Shown here: positions 21,600 to 32,408 of the stretch, in pieces
How the letters are laid out: the number at the start of each line of letters is the position of its first letter
How positions within the stretch are numbered: position 1 is the stretch's first letter
From: Triticum aestivum
Lineage: Eukaryota > Streptophyta > Magnoliopsida > Poales > Poaceae
Direction of reading: 5' to 3'
Length of the DNA stretch: 64,000 nucleotides
Assembly (NCBI RefSeq): GCF_018294505.1
Contig: NC_057811.1
Span: forward strand, 25,610,197-25,674,196
The notes under the pieces: model-generated
Seen by the model: the letters and a program-made list of their open reading frames with translations, nothing else
What the model was told of the DNA's origin: nothing
Database searches by the model: none
Position numbers and translations under genes: made by a program

Positions 21600-21916
21600 A
21601 AACCCCTCCCCACCCCCACCCTTTCCCAGTGACTCCACCAGTCGCCACCCAAAAGAAAACCTACAGATGGATCCTGACATGGGAGATGTCACGGAGGAGG
21701 AGGGGGAGGCTGTGGAGGTTAGGGCAGCAGCGGCGCAGGCAGAGGGCACTAGAGGCGGCCCAGGATGAGCAGCAACAGGAGTTCAACCGCCGACTCTCCG
21801 ACAAGGTACTGGAGAAGTGTAATGATGAAGAATTGGAGCTGGTTTTCACTGGTGGCAGGGGAAGGACATTCATGAAGATCATTAGCTGGGCAGGGGAAGG
21901 TTTGTGTATGACATAA
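21600..21916 (+). other. Small unidentified coding-like remnant in the MULE
   Basis: An ATG at 21667 opens a short acidic frame (MDPDMGDVTEEEGEAVEV) that stops; a neighbouring frame continues with EQQQEFNRRLSDKVLEKCND. It looks like a frameshifted coding end next to the point where transposase similarity stops. Not identified. Confidence 0.3.
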
Positions 21917-23229
21917 TTGTCTCAACACCAGCTCTAGGGTTTGATCTAATGGTATCCTCACAAACCTTGGCAACCCAATTAACTGTAACTTTGGTGCTCT
22001 CTCCACTTGCTCCACAAGTGTGATCCAAATTCATCTTCTTGATGCTGAAAGTTGACTCATTAGCTATTCTAGAGGCCACTATGTAAAACTGACAACCTTG
22101 CTTTCTATCAGAGCACCAAGCAATAACCCTAGTTGGTTCATTTTTGTGATACTCAGAATTCCTAAGTGTCCTGACATGGAAATTTCTTGGAGCTTCTCTG
22201 AACTCCACAACATTTAGGAAGCACAAATGCAATGCAAACTGCTCATGTGCATCAGGGACTGATGGATCATACCACCTACTCTCCTTCCTCTTCTTCAACC
22301 TTCTCTTCCTACCAGAAGGCAACCTTGGAACTTCTTCTTCATCACTAAGGCCAAAATCACCTGGAAAGCAGTATTCATCAGGTCCAGGCACAAAATCTTC
22401 AAACTTGATGTGTTCAGGCTCACTGTGTGACTTACTAGTTGGGCCTGGTTTTCTGACAGGATTAAGCTTCTTTGCTCCTTTCTCTGGTACAACTGAGGGT
22501 TCTTCATGTTCAGAAAGGATTTGGTCTTCCTCCCAAAACTCAGATGGTTCTGAGTTTGCTCCACAATAGTGCTCTGCAGGTTCTTCCTCTCCCTAGGCTT
22601 ATGGCTTGTCCCTGTGGCAGCCTCATCTTCACCCCTACACCAAGCCTTGTATGATATTTTCTGCCCTTTGTAATCACCCCTAAAAAACTCAAAATCTGAA
22701 GAGGATTTGTCCATCTCATCTTCATCTTCATCTTCCTCATCTTCTACTTCTACATCTTCTTCTTCCACAACATTTTCCCCCTTGTTCAAATTACAACTAT
22801 GTTGTGTGTTAAGATAGGGTTCCTCAGGGATTGCTGGTGCCAAAGTTGCATCATGGAGTGGATACAGGACACCTTGTTGGGAAACACTATAAACAACAGG
22901 TTCACCAACATGATCAATGGGGATCTGTTCCTCAAGCATGATGTGATCCATGTTAACATCTGCTGGGCTTGGATCAGTAGGCTTTCTGACAGTGATGTTC
23001 AGGACCTTCTTATCAACAAACAAGTCAAGCATTTCCTCTAATGCCTCCTCACTATCCAGGACCTCCACCCCCTCCAAGCCCTTTCCTCTTCCTTTACATA
23101 AGTCAGACAAGCCTCCATTCCATAACCCTCCAACTCAGCTAATGCTAATATGGTCAGATAACTAATATCTGAAGAAACTGAATACTTTCTCTCCATGTTA
23201 TCTGTTCCTTGAAAATGTAGCCTCATGTC
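21882..23229 (-). pseudogene. MuDR-type MULE transposase, N-terminal part only
   Basis: Reading from about 23229 downward, acidic N-terminal sequence (EEALEEMLDLFVDKKVLN, then a Glu/Asp tract) leads, after a frameshift near 22590, into the MuDR DNA-binding domain at about 22300-21960: SRWYDPSVPDAHEQFALHL, FREAPRNFHVRTLRN, CQFYIVASRI, MNLDHTCG and VNWVAKVCEDTIRSNP. The frame ends at 21882 and no DDE (MULE) or SWIM domain follows, so two thirds of a normal transposase is missing. Further frame changes occur near 23100. Non-functional as a transposase. Confidence 0.75.
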
Positions 23230-24297
23230 CCAAATGTCATCATCTAAGCTGTAGGATTAAATTGACAAACAATTAATTTTTAAGTCACTCAAACTTAAAA
23301 CAATGACCAAATGCATTGCACATTACTGAACTTTCTTCTAATTACAGTGAATGCACTAATCAAATGCACTGACCAAATGCACTTTCATCTACAGTGACTT
23401 AACCAATAAAATAAAGTACCATGCCAAGAACAAACAAGTACTAACCCTAGTTCTAAATTGAACTAAAGGACCCAGAAATTTGTAATTTGAACTAAACGTA
23501 TGAAGGGCCCAGAAATTTCTTACCTCACTCCACCAAAGGACGACGCCCAATTGTGGCCGCCATCTGGATCCGCGTGGATGCACTTCGCCACTGCCCTAGC
23601 CGCGCGGACTGCCGGATCTGAGCTCGCCGGATCGACCTCAGCCGCGGGCGGTGATGGCTGCCGCAACCGCTGCGCCGGGAAGCTCGAGCTGCCTAGCCCT
23701 GGGTCCACCTCTGGATGTCCACCGCCCTCCTGGCCGGTGACGCCTTGGCTCAATAGCTCGCCGCCGACGGCATTTGGCTGCGTCGCCGCCATCGCCCACC
23801 TAGGTCACTGCGGGGGAGATGAGGGGGAGACAGAGAGAGAGTGCGGCCCGACCGGCTCCTTTCGTTCCGACCGGACCGGCCTGCCTAACGGCCGTCAACA
23901 GCCGCGCCGTGAGCGCGCGAGGCCACGTGGGCTGACAGGTGGGCCCAGCACGTCAGGAAAACGGTTAAATCGCTAGTCACGGGCGTTTTGGGTTTTTTGA
24001 AACAGCCGACCGCTCGACTGGTAGCTTTCTAAGAAAAATTAAAAAGTGGTAGTTTTCTGGAACCCTAGCCTGTAAACTAGTAGTTTTATGCTATTTACTC
24101 GTTAAGGAACGAGGTGACTTGCCAGGTGAATATGAATTTGAAAAATAAGTACTTTCCGCAAGTAAGAATTGGTTGGGCAATAAAGAGGAGCATACTGACT
24201 GATTTACTGAATTTTGTAGATCGATGGTGCTTTCTTTCTTCCTGGAGAAGATGTGATGAAACTGGATATATATGCATACTACACGTGTTTCTGAATG

Positions 24298-24403
24298 CTC
24301 TGTTAGTTTATGACGCCCTGACCTGACGTGTGCGGGGGTTTTACTCAGAGAAGCTCCTGCTTTTCTCTTTCTGAATTTTGCTAGTTTGGTAATCCTTCTC
24401 GTA
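24298..24403 (+). repeat. Direct duplication, copy 2 (partner 16957-17099)
   Basis: Same sequence and orientation as copy 1, without the ~38-bp insert. The hAT and MULE elements both lie between the copies. Confidence 0.8.
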
Positions 24404-25430
24404 ATTGTCCTAGAGACTGTATGTAAACTATAGGTATGTTACCCTATTGAATGGAGACTCATGCTCTGAACCTTTTGTTTTGTACACTGGGGAATTTCTG
24501 GTATTATAAAATGGTCTTCATTTTTACTCTACCTCTAGGAGCCCGGTTTGCAGAATCGGTTATCAAAATCTCTGGGCAACAAAGCTGCTGTTCAGTGCCG
24601 GTGGGAGCTATGTAACCTGTGTATTATGTCTTGCCATCTTTATTTGTACAATTATGCCATGACCCAGAATTGGAGGGCAGTATTGCACTCACAAGCATGT
24701 ACATAACTCATCTATAATATGAAGAGAGAAGTCATTTTGGCTGCACATCCTCTTGAATAGCTTGAACCAAACATTGTTTTTTCCTATATTTTTTTGTCTT
24801 CTTCTCTGAACTCATGTCAGCCGAGCTCCTTCAGTATTGTTTTCCTGTAGTTTAGTTCTCTGAACTCGTACCAGGAACAGTGTTTTCCTGTCAGGTACGT
24901 ATGGAAGGGTTGAAAAAGGAATCATTCAGACAATAGAGAAACTGCATGCCATGGTGTTCTGTTTCCTTTGTCAGGTAAATATGGAAGGGTTGTCTTGTAG
25001 ATTCAGAGACATTTTGCAAGATCTAACTGGAGAAAAGTGTTCTCTCACTTCACAAGAACACTCAGTATAGGTGACTAAATTCGCTAAACATCTTGTCTTG
25101 ACCGATTTATATTGCGCAGTGCAATGGTTAGTATATACATTAATGTGTTTTCCATTGAGGATCTCCAGCACTCACGAAACAACTAGCTCAAGGATCTTTC
25201 AAAATAATTCATTCAGCTAGACAACCAAAGGTAACTTCTAACACTTCCATACCAGAAACTTTTTAGACAGTTTGCAGATATACTTGTATGCACACGAAAA
25301 GAAATTAATACGATAGCGCACACATAGTAAATCTGGAATCTAGCTTTACAAGTGTAGTTTGTACAAAATACATTGAAAAGCTAGTGTCGCAAGCATAAAT
25401 AGACTGGAATATTTAGAGATATCTACTACT
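24404..25430. other. Intergenic DNA between the duplication and the AT-hook gene
   Basis: No gene seen. A short phrase (CAGGTA.GTATGGAAGGGTTG) occurs twice, at about 24893 and 24974, a local duplication of about 80-bp spacing. The right part may be 3' untranslated sequence of the minus-strand gene. Confidence 0.4.
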
Positions 25431-25485
25431 ATCTCCGTCCGGAATTAATTGACGCTCAAACGGATGTATCTAGGAAGTACAGTAC
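25431..25485. mobile_element. Truncated Stowaway-like MITE end
   Basis: ATCTCCGTCCGGAATTAATT followed by GACGCTCAAACGGATGTATCTA is the typical inner and terminal sequence of Triticeae Stowaway MITEs. The opposite end is not present. Confidence 0.55.
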
Positions 25486-25519
25486 TACTATATTGGAACA
25501 GCGATATTGATTATTAGAA

Positions 25520-26305
25520 TTACTGACTTCCAGGTGGTGGCCCTCGCAGAAGCATGCTTTCTCTCTTCAGTTTTTCTGCCCTGACAGTCTCTAACTTGCG
25601 CCTATCAATACTCTTCTCTCCAGGTTCTTTTGGAGGTCTGCCTCTTTTTTTAGGTTGAATATCACCTGATGTACTTCTTTGTTTTGAAAGCTCACCTGAT
25701 GCAGTTCCATCCTTTCGAGGCCTGCCCCTTTTCTTAGGTTGATCACTAGGTTTCAGACATACTAGAGCATTTTCTCCTGCTGATGTTGACGCCTGAACCA
25801 ACCCTGGGAGTGGTAGGTTGTTTGACTGTTGGCCATTTACTGCTCTAACCACCATCTGATTGCTAGCAACATTACTTCTTGGTCTAGCCACCTTAGTTCT
25901 GTAGTTGGGAACACCATTCTGATGTTTGAATTTGTCCATCACAAGTGTTTTGAGCGGAATGGTTATGTCCAACGGTAGCAGGATCTCCTCCAGTTCGTGC
26001 CACTCAAGATCTTCCTGGTCTCCATCTTGATAGACAACGGTGTACCAATTTCTTTGACTGTCATACTTGACAACTTTCCCTACATAGTATATGTCTCCAA
26101 ACCGCTTTCTCACTTTCCGCTCTTCTAGCCATTCCCCAAAGCGATGATCGACTCGAGATCGCGGAGCATCTCTTACTGCAAGTTGCGAACCAGATGCGAA
26201 TTCAGGAGGCAAGTCTGGGAGACCATTGATAATGATGGCAGGCTCTCTGGGTACTTGAACAACAGGTTCAGTGTCTGACTCTTGCATGTCCTTGCTCCCC
26301 TCCAT
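25520..26305 (-). CDS. Tudor-like domain protein with two AT-hooks
   Basis: The predicted 261-residue protein starts at MEGSKDMQES. An acidic N-terminus with INGLPDLPP precedes a Tudor-like segment at about residues 65-112 (DIYYVGKVVKYD, WYTVVYQDGDQEDLEWHE), the type found in plant PTM/DIR17-like proteins (recalled family). Two AT-hooks follow, KKRGRPRK (191-198) and KKRGRPPK (219-226), then a basic tail. This suggests a nuclear chromatin- or DNA-binding role. The start was chosen because an upstream in-frame ATG at 26374 lies inside an intron: TTTCTCCCCCAG precedes exon 2 at 26348. The frame has no lesions, so this is probably an active host gene. Its partners and target are unknown. Confidence 0.82.
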   Translation of the reverse strand: MEGSKDMQESDTEPVVQVPREPAIIINGLPDLPPEFASGSQLAVRDAPRSRVDHRFGEWLEERKVRKRFGDIYYVGKVVKYDSQRNWYTVVYQDGDQEDLEWHELEEILLPLDITIPLKTLVMDKFKHQNGVPNYRTKVARPRSNVASNQMVVRAVNGQQSNNLPLPGLVQASTSAGENALVCLKPSDQPKKRGRPRKDGTASGELSKQRSTSGDIQPKKRGRPPKEPGEKSIDRRKLETVRAEKLKRESMLLRGPPPGSQ

Positions 26306-26348
26306 GACCTGGTATTGCACCAATTCCTTGGATTTAACCACAAACAGC

Positions 26349-27054
26349 CTGGGGGAGAAAGAAAATAGCTTCATCCATAAAGTAAGTCATCATAAGCAAG
26401 AAAAACCAAAGAACCAAGTGAGAAGTAACCATAAACCAAGCACTTTTACAGCTACAATGCATACTTTGATGAGTCAGGCATGTCGAAACATAAGAGATAG
26501 CAACCAGCACTCCGGGATTTAGGAAGCACGGCACATCGCATTCGCATCAGTGCTGCTACTTGCATTTAGTAAACACTTGGGATACTAACAAGCTACAGAT
26601 GCATTTCCGTTCTTGCATCTGTACTTCACCTGTGTGCCAGATTGCTGTATTGAGGCATGATACCTGTATCACTCATGTGATGTGTTCAATTTACTCATTG
26701 CACTCATTTCATATCAAATCATGAGCACTAGTGTGTCAATCAAAAGATAAAAGTTGCATCGCGTACTATCGACAGACAACATAGCAATGCACACTACCTC
26801 CACGCATACCAATTGGCAGGTGAAATGCCCACCGTGCACACATGCTTCAGTTGACAATTTCGCATAGCAATGCCCATTGTGTACACATGCTTCAATTGAA
26901 AAATTCGCATAGCAACGACCACTGTGTACGCATGTTTCAATTGAAAAACTGTTTTAGAACAGCAGCCTCTAGCATTAGCACAACCACCCATCCAAAAGAA
27001 GAGTAGTACAACGGCAGCAGCTAGCACACGCGCGAGAGTACAAGGGGAGCTCAC
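26349..27054 (-). other. Intron in the 5' UTR of the AT-hook gene
   Basis: Donor G|GTGAGC at 27054 and acceptor CCCCCAG at 26349 on the minus strand delimit a 706-bp intron before the start codon. Within it (26850-26950) a phrase TGTACACATGCTTCAATTGA-like recurs three times. The first exon would be about 27055-27365. Confidence 0.55.
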
Positions 27055-27390
27055 CCTCCGGTGACGAGGCAGAGGCAGGTCTGCAGCGGCCGGCGTTGAA
27101 GAGGGAGGGCGTCCGCGTCTTGCCTGGATGCTCTGCACAACGGGGGAGGGGGCGGCGTCCGGCGGCAGAGGGAGGGCGACAACTTCCGGCGGAATATGCG
27201 CGCACTACGGGGGAAGCGAGTGGGCGGCGGCGACCGGCGGCTTGTGACGGAGCTGGTGGGATGTGGGAACCCCTAGCACGCGCAAGCAAGAGAAAGGAGT
27301 CGAGTGGGGGGATGCCAGCGTCTGACACCCTGTCCACATGGGCCGGCCTGGCTTTAAAAGGGCCTGCCACTAAACGGCCTGTGTCCGTCC

Positions 27391-27403
27391 TTTTTATAAA
27401 AGG
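27391..27403 (-). promoter_or_regulatory. Candidate TATA box of the AT-hook gene
   Basis: CCTTTTATAAAAA on the minus strand, about 30 bases before a plausible start and 340 bases before the 5'-UTR intron. The motif is nearly palindromic, so direction is not certain. Confidence 0.35.
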
Positions 27404-27559
27404 ACCGTGCCGTGCCGGCCGGAAGGCGTGGAATATCCTATTGGACGCACAACGCGTCAAAATGTCGACACTTCGCACAGACCTTGGGGATCGAGCGATC
27501 ACCAGGGCCAGCCCATTTAACGTTGCTGCTTTTCCGGTTTTGGGAACCTTCTAGAGTTT

Positions 27560-28745
27560 CCCAGCCGGTTTTCTGGTTTTGGTTTTTGGTTTTTCTCTTT
27601 CTTTTTGGTTTTTGGTTTTCCCTCTTTTCTTTTGCTGTTTCTTTTTTTTTTCTTTTTACGTTTTTTCATTTTTCAAGTTTACTTTTCTTTTTTTAAGAGT
27701 TCATGTTTTTGAAAATTGTCTGGAAACTTAAAAAAAGTTTGTGCTTCCAAAAAAACGTTCAATTTTTTTTAAAATGGTCGTGTTTTCAAAAATTGTTCAT
27801 AAATTCAAAAAATATATGCATTTTTATAAAAAAAAATCAGTAATTTCGGAAAATGTCCCTGTTTTAAAAAAAGGAATGTTTTTCAAAAATAGTTCAGAAT
27901 ATTTTTATTCAAATTAATCATAATATTTTCAAATAATGACCGGAATTTCAAAAAATGTTCCTGTTTACAAAACTTATTCACAAATTCAAAAAGTGTTATT
28001 GTTTGCAAATTTTTCTTCACGTATTCATAAAATGTTCATGTTTCAAATTTGTTTCTGATTTTCAGAACTGTTCTCTATTTTAAAATTTGTTCGAAAATTC
28101 AAAATATGTTATTTATTTAAAATATGTTCGTTATTTCACAAATGTACATTTTTTTATTCACAAATTAAGAAAATATTTCCGCTTTCCAAAACTATTCACA
28201 ATTTCAAACAAATGGGAATTCCAGAAAATGTTCCAGCTATCCAAGTTTGTTCACAAATTCAAGAAATACTCATGTTTTCAACTTTTGGTCGAAATTCAAA
28301 AAAGTTTGGGGAATCCGAAAAAATGTTCACATTTATTAACATTTCTTCACCAAATAAAAAATTGGTAATTTCCAAAAAATGTTCTCGCTTTCCAAATTTG
28401 TTCACATCATATTTTTTTTTATGTTTTTCAAAATTTGACCCCGAATTCCAAAAATGCTCGTGGGAATTCAAAAATTGTTCACGTCTTGAAAATTTTGTTC
28501 GTAATTTTTAAAAATGTTCGCGCTTTCAGTTTTTTGTTCCTCTTTTTCAGAAAATGTTTTGCATTTTCAAGAAATTCTTCTTAGTTTCGAAAAATGTCTC
28601 GTTTTAATTTTTTCCTTTTTCTGAATTTTTTTAGATTCCCAAAAATGATTGAAATTTTACTTTTTTATCTATGAAATATGAAAATGTCTGCGTTTCAAAA
28701 CATATTACCTTTTTTCGAAAAGAAAATCACGTTCAAATTTTGAAA
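27560..28745. repeat. Degenerate AT-rich repeat tract
   Basis: About 1.2 kb of loosely repeated TTCAAAAAATGTTC / GTTCACAAATTC phrases spaced roughly 25-30 bases, preceded by a T-rich TTTTGGTTTTTGG tract. This pattern is common in cereal genomes as unclassified repeat. Reading frames here are not credible. Confidence 0.65.
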
Positions 28746-28875
28746 ATAATTTTAATTTTGTTCAGCTTTTGTTCATATAAGGCGGACTGCCATTTTATGT
28801 ACGAAATCCCAGGAATTAAGGCGGCTATTAGTGTTGTTCACTTGCAGCAGGTCATCTGTACAATCGCTGCCACTG

Positions 28876-29009
28876 TGGTATGTTTCTTTGGAGTTGTTCG
28901 GGAAACCACCGGCTCCGCCAAATCCAAGGATCTGCGGAGTACCTGTTTCCCGGTTCCATAATTTTGAACTGCACTGCGGCTCCGGGAGCGGAGGGACTCC
29001 AAACAGGCC
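28876..29009. mobile_element. Candidate short MITE
   Basis: GGTATGTTTCTTTGGAGT at the left resembles the inverted right end ACTCCAAACAGGCCC (complement GGGCCTGTTTGGAGT), with GC-rich internal symmetry. No target duplication was found, so this is tentative. Confidence 0.35.
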
Positions 29010-29191
29010 CTTTAAGTATGGCGCTGCTATCCTAACACGAGAAGTTGATCGCCGCAGTGGCTAGCACAATGCTCCATCGATTATGAAGTTGAAGGATCGA
29101 TTCACAGCTCAAGGACGCTCCCTTTTTTTAGCGTTTTTTGATCTCGCGATCGTGCCGTCGGAAATGGGCCGGCCCAGGTTAGCGGCGCCCA

Positions 29192-29603
29192 GTGCGAAAT
29201 GTCGGCACTTTGCTGCAACGAGTGGCATATAGGAGGTCCAGGAAGGCGTGGCTTCGAGGATTGGCCCGTTATGCCTGGCTCTCTGCAGGCGTTGCTTTTC
29301 AGCCTTGTTTCGGCTTTTTGGGCCTGTTAGTCTACAACGATGTGTGGCTGCTCGGCGAGAACCTCATTTTCTGGGAGGAGAACATGTGCAAGGAGTATGA
29401 GCGTGAGCAGACTGCCCGGGGACGCCAAGATCGACGAGATGTTCGACGAGCTCGAGGCCAAGCTCTCCAACGAGGAGGAGGAGATTCTGTGGTAGGTGTA
29501 GCAGCAATGACCACACGAGCCCGGTACTTCCAACGCAGGGGTGATGGACATCTCCTCTAATGAGAACTTCGGCGGCTACCTCTGGCATCCCTACTCGGAC
29601 TAG
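29192..29603 (+). pseudogene. Frameshifted coding remnant, unidentified
   Basis: A plus-strand frame (VYNDVWLLGENLIFWEENMC) continues after a shift as KIDEMFDELEAKLSNEEEE, then a stop, then MDISSNENFGGYLWHPYSD in a further frame ending at TAG. Composition is coding-like but three frames are needed, so it is a decayed gene or exon fragment. Family not recognised. Confidence 0.35.
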
Positions 29604-30290
29604 AGCTAGTTCTTAATTTATCACAACTAGAAGGGCTGGGCGCGCTTTGCTGCGTCGTTGGTGTTGTTAGACTTCTTCAAAAAAAAAACTCACTCTATTT
29701 TAAATCATATGGTGTATAATTTTTTTGATAAGTCAATCTTTTTAAAATTCGATCAAGTTGGTATGATAGATTCATCATGAAATGGGTTTCCATACTTTTT
29801 GTTTAATATTGTGGATGTTGATATTTTTGCTTGGAACTTGGTAAAAGTTAAAGAAGTGTTATTTTCCAAAAAAAATAATACCCCTTATATTTTGCAACTT
29901 TAGTATATTTTGTTTCACGGGTTGGGGAGATGGTGGAGTGTGTTTATTTTTATTTATAATGCAGCGATTTGATGGGACTTTCGTAGTGTGGTCTATGTTA
30001 TCTGCTAACCAACATATATTTATGTGGGGAAATTCCACATTGATGGCTGCATGTACTATAATTGTTCTACATTATCACATGATGGCTTTCTTTTTTCTAG
30101 GTGATGGGAGGGTGCATAGTATTAATATGTTTTTATATGTTGTTTGCTGCTGATCGATTTGAAAAATCATCGGCCGATCAAATCGTAAACCAAATCCAAA
30201 ATTGAATACCTTGACTAAATAAAAAAAATTCAAAATTACAGAATATACAGGATTTAAAAAATTGGATGGGAGAGCTTCTTAAAAAATTGT
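29604..30290. other. AT-rich intergenic DNA
   Basis: No gene or terminal repeat recognised. Confidence 0.45.
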
Positions 30291-30375
30291 TGACCCAGTC
30301 AAAATCGGGTGACCCCAATTCTAAATTGAAGACTCAAATTAGTTGTGAGCTTAAAATTATGAATCATAATGTATA

Positions 30376-30534
30376 CTCCCTCCGTTCCAAAATATAAGTC
30401 TTTTTAGATTTCAACAAGTGACTATATATGGAGCAAAATAAATGAATATATACTCTAAAATATGTCTACATACATCCGTATGTTGTAATCCATTTGAAAT
30501 GTCTAAAAAGACTTATATTTAGGAACGGACGGAG
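30376..30534. mobile_element. Stowaway MITE (Tc1/Mariner type), 159 bp
   Basis: Ends CTCCCTCCGTTCCAAAATAT and complementary AGGAACGGACGGAG, flanked by TA at 30374-30375 and 30535-30536. Both ends and the TA duplication are intact. Confidence 0.93.
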
Positions 30535-30675
30535 TAGTATAAAAGAACTGAATGAGAGAACTTTGATAAATTGTTAACCTGGTCAAAATCGGGTGACTCA
30601 ATTCTAAATTGAAGACCTAAATTAATTGTGAGGCTTTAAAAATTATGAAGCATAGGGTATAGTGTAAAAGAATTA

Positions 30676-30850
30676 CAGTTTGTCTAATTCACATCTAGAT
30701 ATTTTTTAATGATGTCACATCTAACCTCCCACAAATATATAATGCAGCAACAAAAAAAAAAAAAAACTAGGACAAAAAAATAGACCACAAACAGAGTGAA
30801 AATCAGCTTAGATGTGACATAATTATGTCACATCTAGATATGTCCTAGAC
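30676..30850. mobile_element. Candidate palindromic MITE
   Basis: The left arm (GTCTAATTCACATCTAGATA ... GATGTCACATCTAA) mirrors the right arm (TTAGATGTGACATAATTATG, then ATCTAGATATGTCC...GAC). A poly-A core lies between. Exact ends and duplication not fixed. Confidence 0.5.
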
Positions 30851-30989
30851 AGACCCAAAGAATTAAATGAGAAAATTTTGAGAAATTGTTAATCTGGTCA
30901 AAATCAGGTGACCAAATTTCAATTAGAGACCTCAATTGAATGTGGGCTCTCCAAAACTAGGGAGCTTAGTGTTATAGAGGATATATAGT

Positions 30990-31600
30990 GCTAGAGCATT
31001 ACATAGCGGGCTATGCCAAATAGGGATGGTCCTTCAAATCAGCTATAACGAGGCTATAGCCGGCTATTTCATAACTTTACAGGACAATTGTATATGATCA
31101 CCATTTAACGGCATCCTACTCAAACCGCTATAGTGGGGCTATAACCGGCTATTTAAAACTTTGGCTAGAACTAGTGTTTAATTTATGTTTTTTAATATTT
31201 AATGTAAGACAATTCGTACTAGAGTTTAAATTTATGCAATGAACTATGTGTTATTTTCATGTTTCATTTGCTTCAAAAAAATTGGTCATTAGTTTTTGGT
31301 TTGGTGGAAAAGAGACAATTTTCTCGAGACCAAAAACCTTCTCTCTTCGTCCCTGAAACTAGTTTTTGGTCATCAAATATATGGATCTCACAGCCAGATT
31401 TTACATCGTTGTAGCTACTCTACACATTTTGTTCATAGAGTAAAGAACAGACGCTGCATTTAACTTCCACTAAGAACAAAGATTAAACAGAGTACAATAT
31501 AGAAATTACGTAAGGAACAGAGACAAATATGTGGCAGAAAACTGATATATGAACCATTAATTGGACATTTTTTGTTACAACCTCTGTAACTTAATGTAAG
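30990..31600. other. AT-rich DNA with one ~150-bp GCTATAGC-rich segment
   Basis: 30995-31165 contains several AGCGGGCTAT/GGCTATAGCCGGCTATTT motifs, probably an old MITE, borders unclear. Nothing recognised in 31170-31600. Confidence 0.3.
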
Positions 31601-31625
31601 ACTTTTTTGGTTACAAAGGTACAAG

Positions 31626-32408
31626 GTTTGCCGATAGTGGCTCTCGGCAAAGTAAGGACCCGGCTTTCAGGAGCTGACACGTGGCGCTTTGCTATTGGCT
31701 CTGTTTGCCGAGAGTGGCTCTCGGCAAAGATGGCCCTCGGCATGTTATTGTGGATCCACATGTCAGGAGCTGACACATGGCGCTTTGTTATTGGCTATGT
31801 TTGCCGAGAGTGGCTCTTGGCAAAGATGGCCCTCGGCTTGTTATTGTGGACCCACATGTCAGGAGCTGACACGTGGCGCTTTGCTATTGGCTTTATTTGT
31901 CGAGAGTGGCTCTCGGCAAAGATGGCACTCGGCCTGTTATTGTGGACCCACACCTGACATGTGGCGCTTTTCTATTGGCTTTGTTTGCCGAGAGTGGCTC
32001 TCGGCAAAGATGGCCCTCGACCTGTTATTGTGGACCCACATGTCAGGAGCTGACATGTGGCGCTTTTCTATTGGCTTTGTTTGCCGAGAGTGGCTCTCGG
32101 CAAAGATGGCCCTCGACCTGTTATTGTGGACCCACATGTGGCGCTTTTCTATTGGCATTGTTTGCCGAGAGTGGCTCTCGGCAAAGCTGCGCCACGTGGC
32201 AACCGCCGTCCCAAGCTGTACTGTTTGGCTCTCAGCAAATTCTTTGTCGAGTGCCCGTGTCCTGGCTCTCGACAAATTCCTGTTTGCCTGAGAGGTGTAC
32301 GCCGTGTGGCTTTTGCCGAGTGCAACTCTCGACAAAGGCTTTGCCGGCGGTTTTTGGCCCTTTGTCGAGTATCCGTGGCACTCGGCGTATAAGGTGATTC
32401 CAGTAGTG
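31626..32408. mobile_element. Terminal part of another CACTA element with tandem subterminal repeats
   Basis: Seven copies of a repeat starting GTTTGCCGAGAGTGGCTCTC occur at 31626, 31703, 31799, 31895, 31983, 32079 and 32160 (period 96, shortened to 77-88 in some), followed by degenerate half-copies. Each unit contains the hairpin TTTGCCGAGAG...CTCTCGGCAAAG. The array ends at 32408 with TTCCAGTAGTG, the complement of a CACTACTGGAA CACTA terminus. No matching left end was found, so this is a fragment. Confidence 0.75.

Larger units (their letters stand above)
19491..24100. mobile_element. Mutator-like element (MULE), 4.6 kb, long TIRs
   Basis: The termini are inverted over about 250 bp: the left starts GAGTAAATAGCATAAAACTA and the right ends with its complement, with shared blocks such as CGATTTAACCGTTTTCCTGA. 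A perfect 9-bp duplication GTTAAGGAA flanks it (19482-19490, 24101-24109), as for Mutator. Inside are a plus-strand GRF-like/coiled-coil gene and a minus-strand MuDR-type transposase N-terminal region whose catalytic part is absent. The element is therefore non-autonomous; whether the GRF-like gene is a captured host gene or a standard component is not settled here. Confidence 0.93.
30293..30951 (+). repeat. Three dispersed copies of a ~58-bp unit
   Basis: Copies begin near 30293, 30577 and 30893 and share GGTCAAAATCGGGTGAC plus AATTCTAAATTGAAGAC. Each is preceded by GAGAAN(T)TTTGA-like sequence. Spacing is about 284 and 316 bases, and MITEs occupy the gaps, so an older tandem array was probably spread by MITE insertion. 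Confidence 0.75.

Noticed and set aside
31626..32400. Regularly spaced repeats resembling a CRISPR array
   Set aside because: Plant sequence; the full ~96-bp unit is repeated, without unique spacers, and the array ends in a CACTA terminus.
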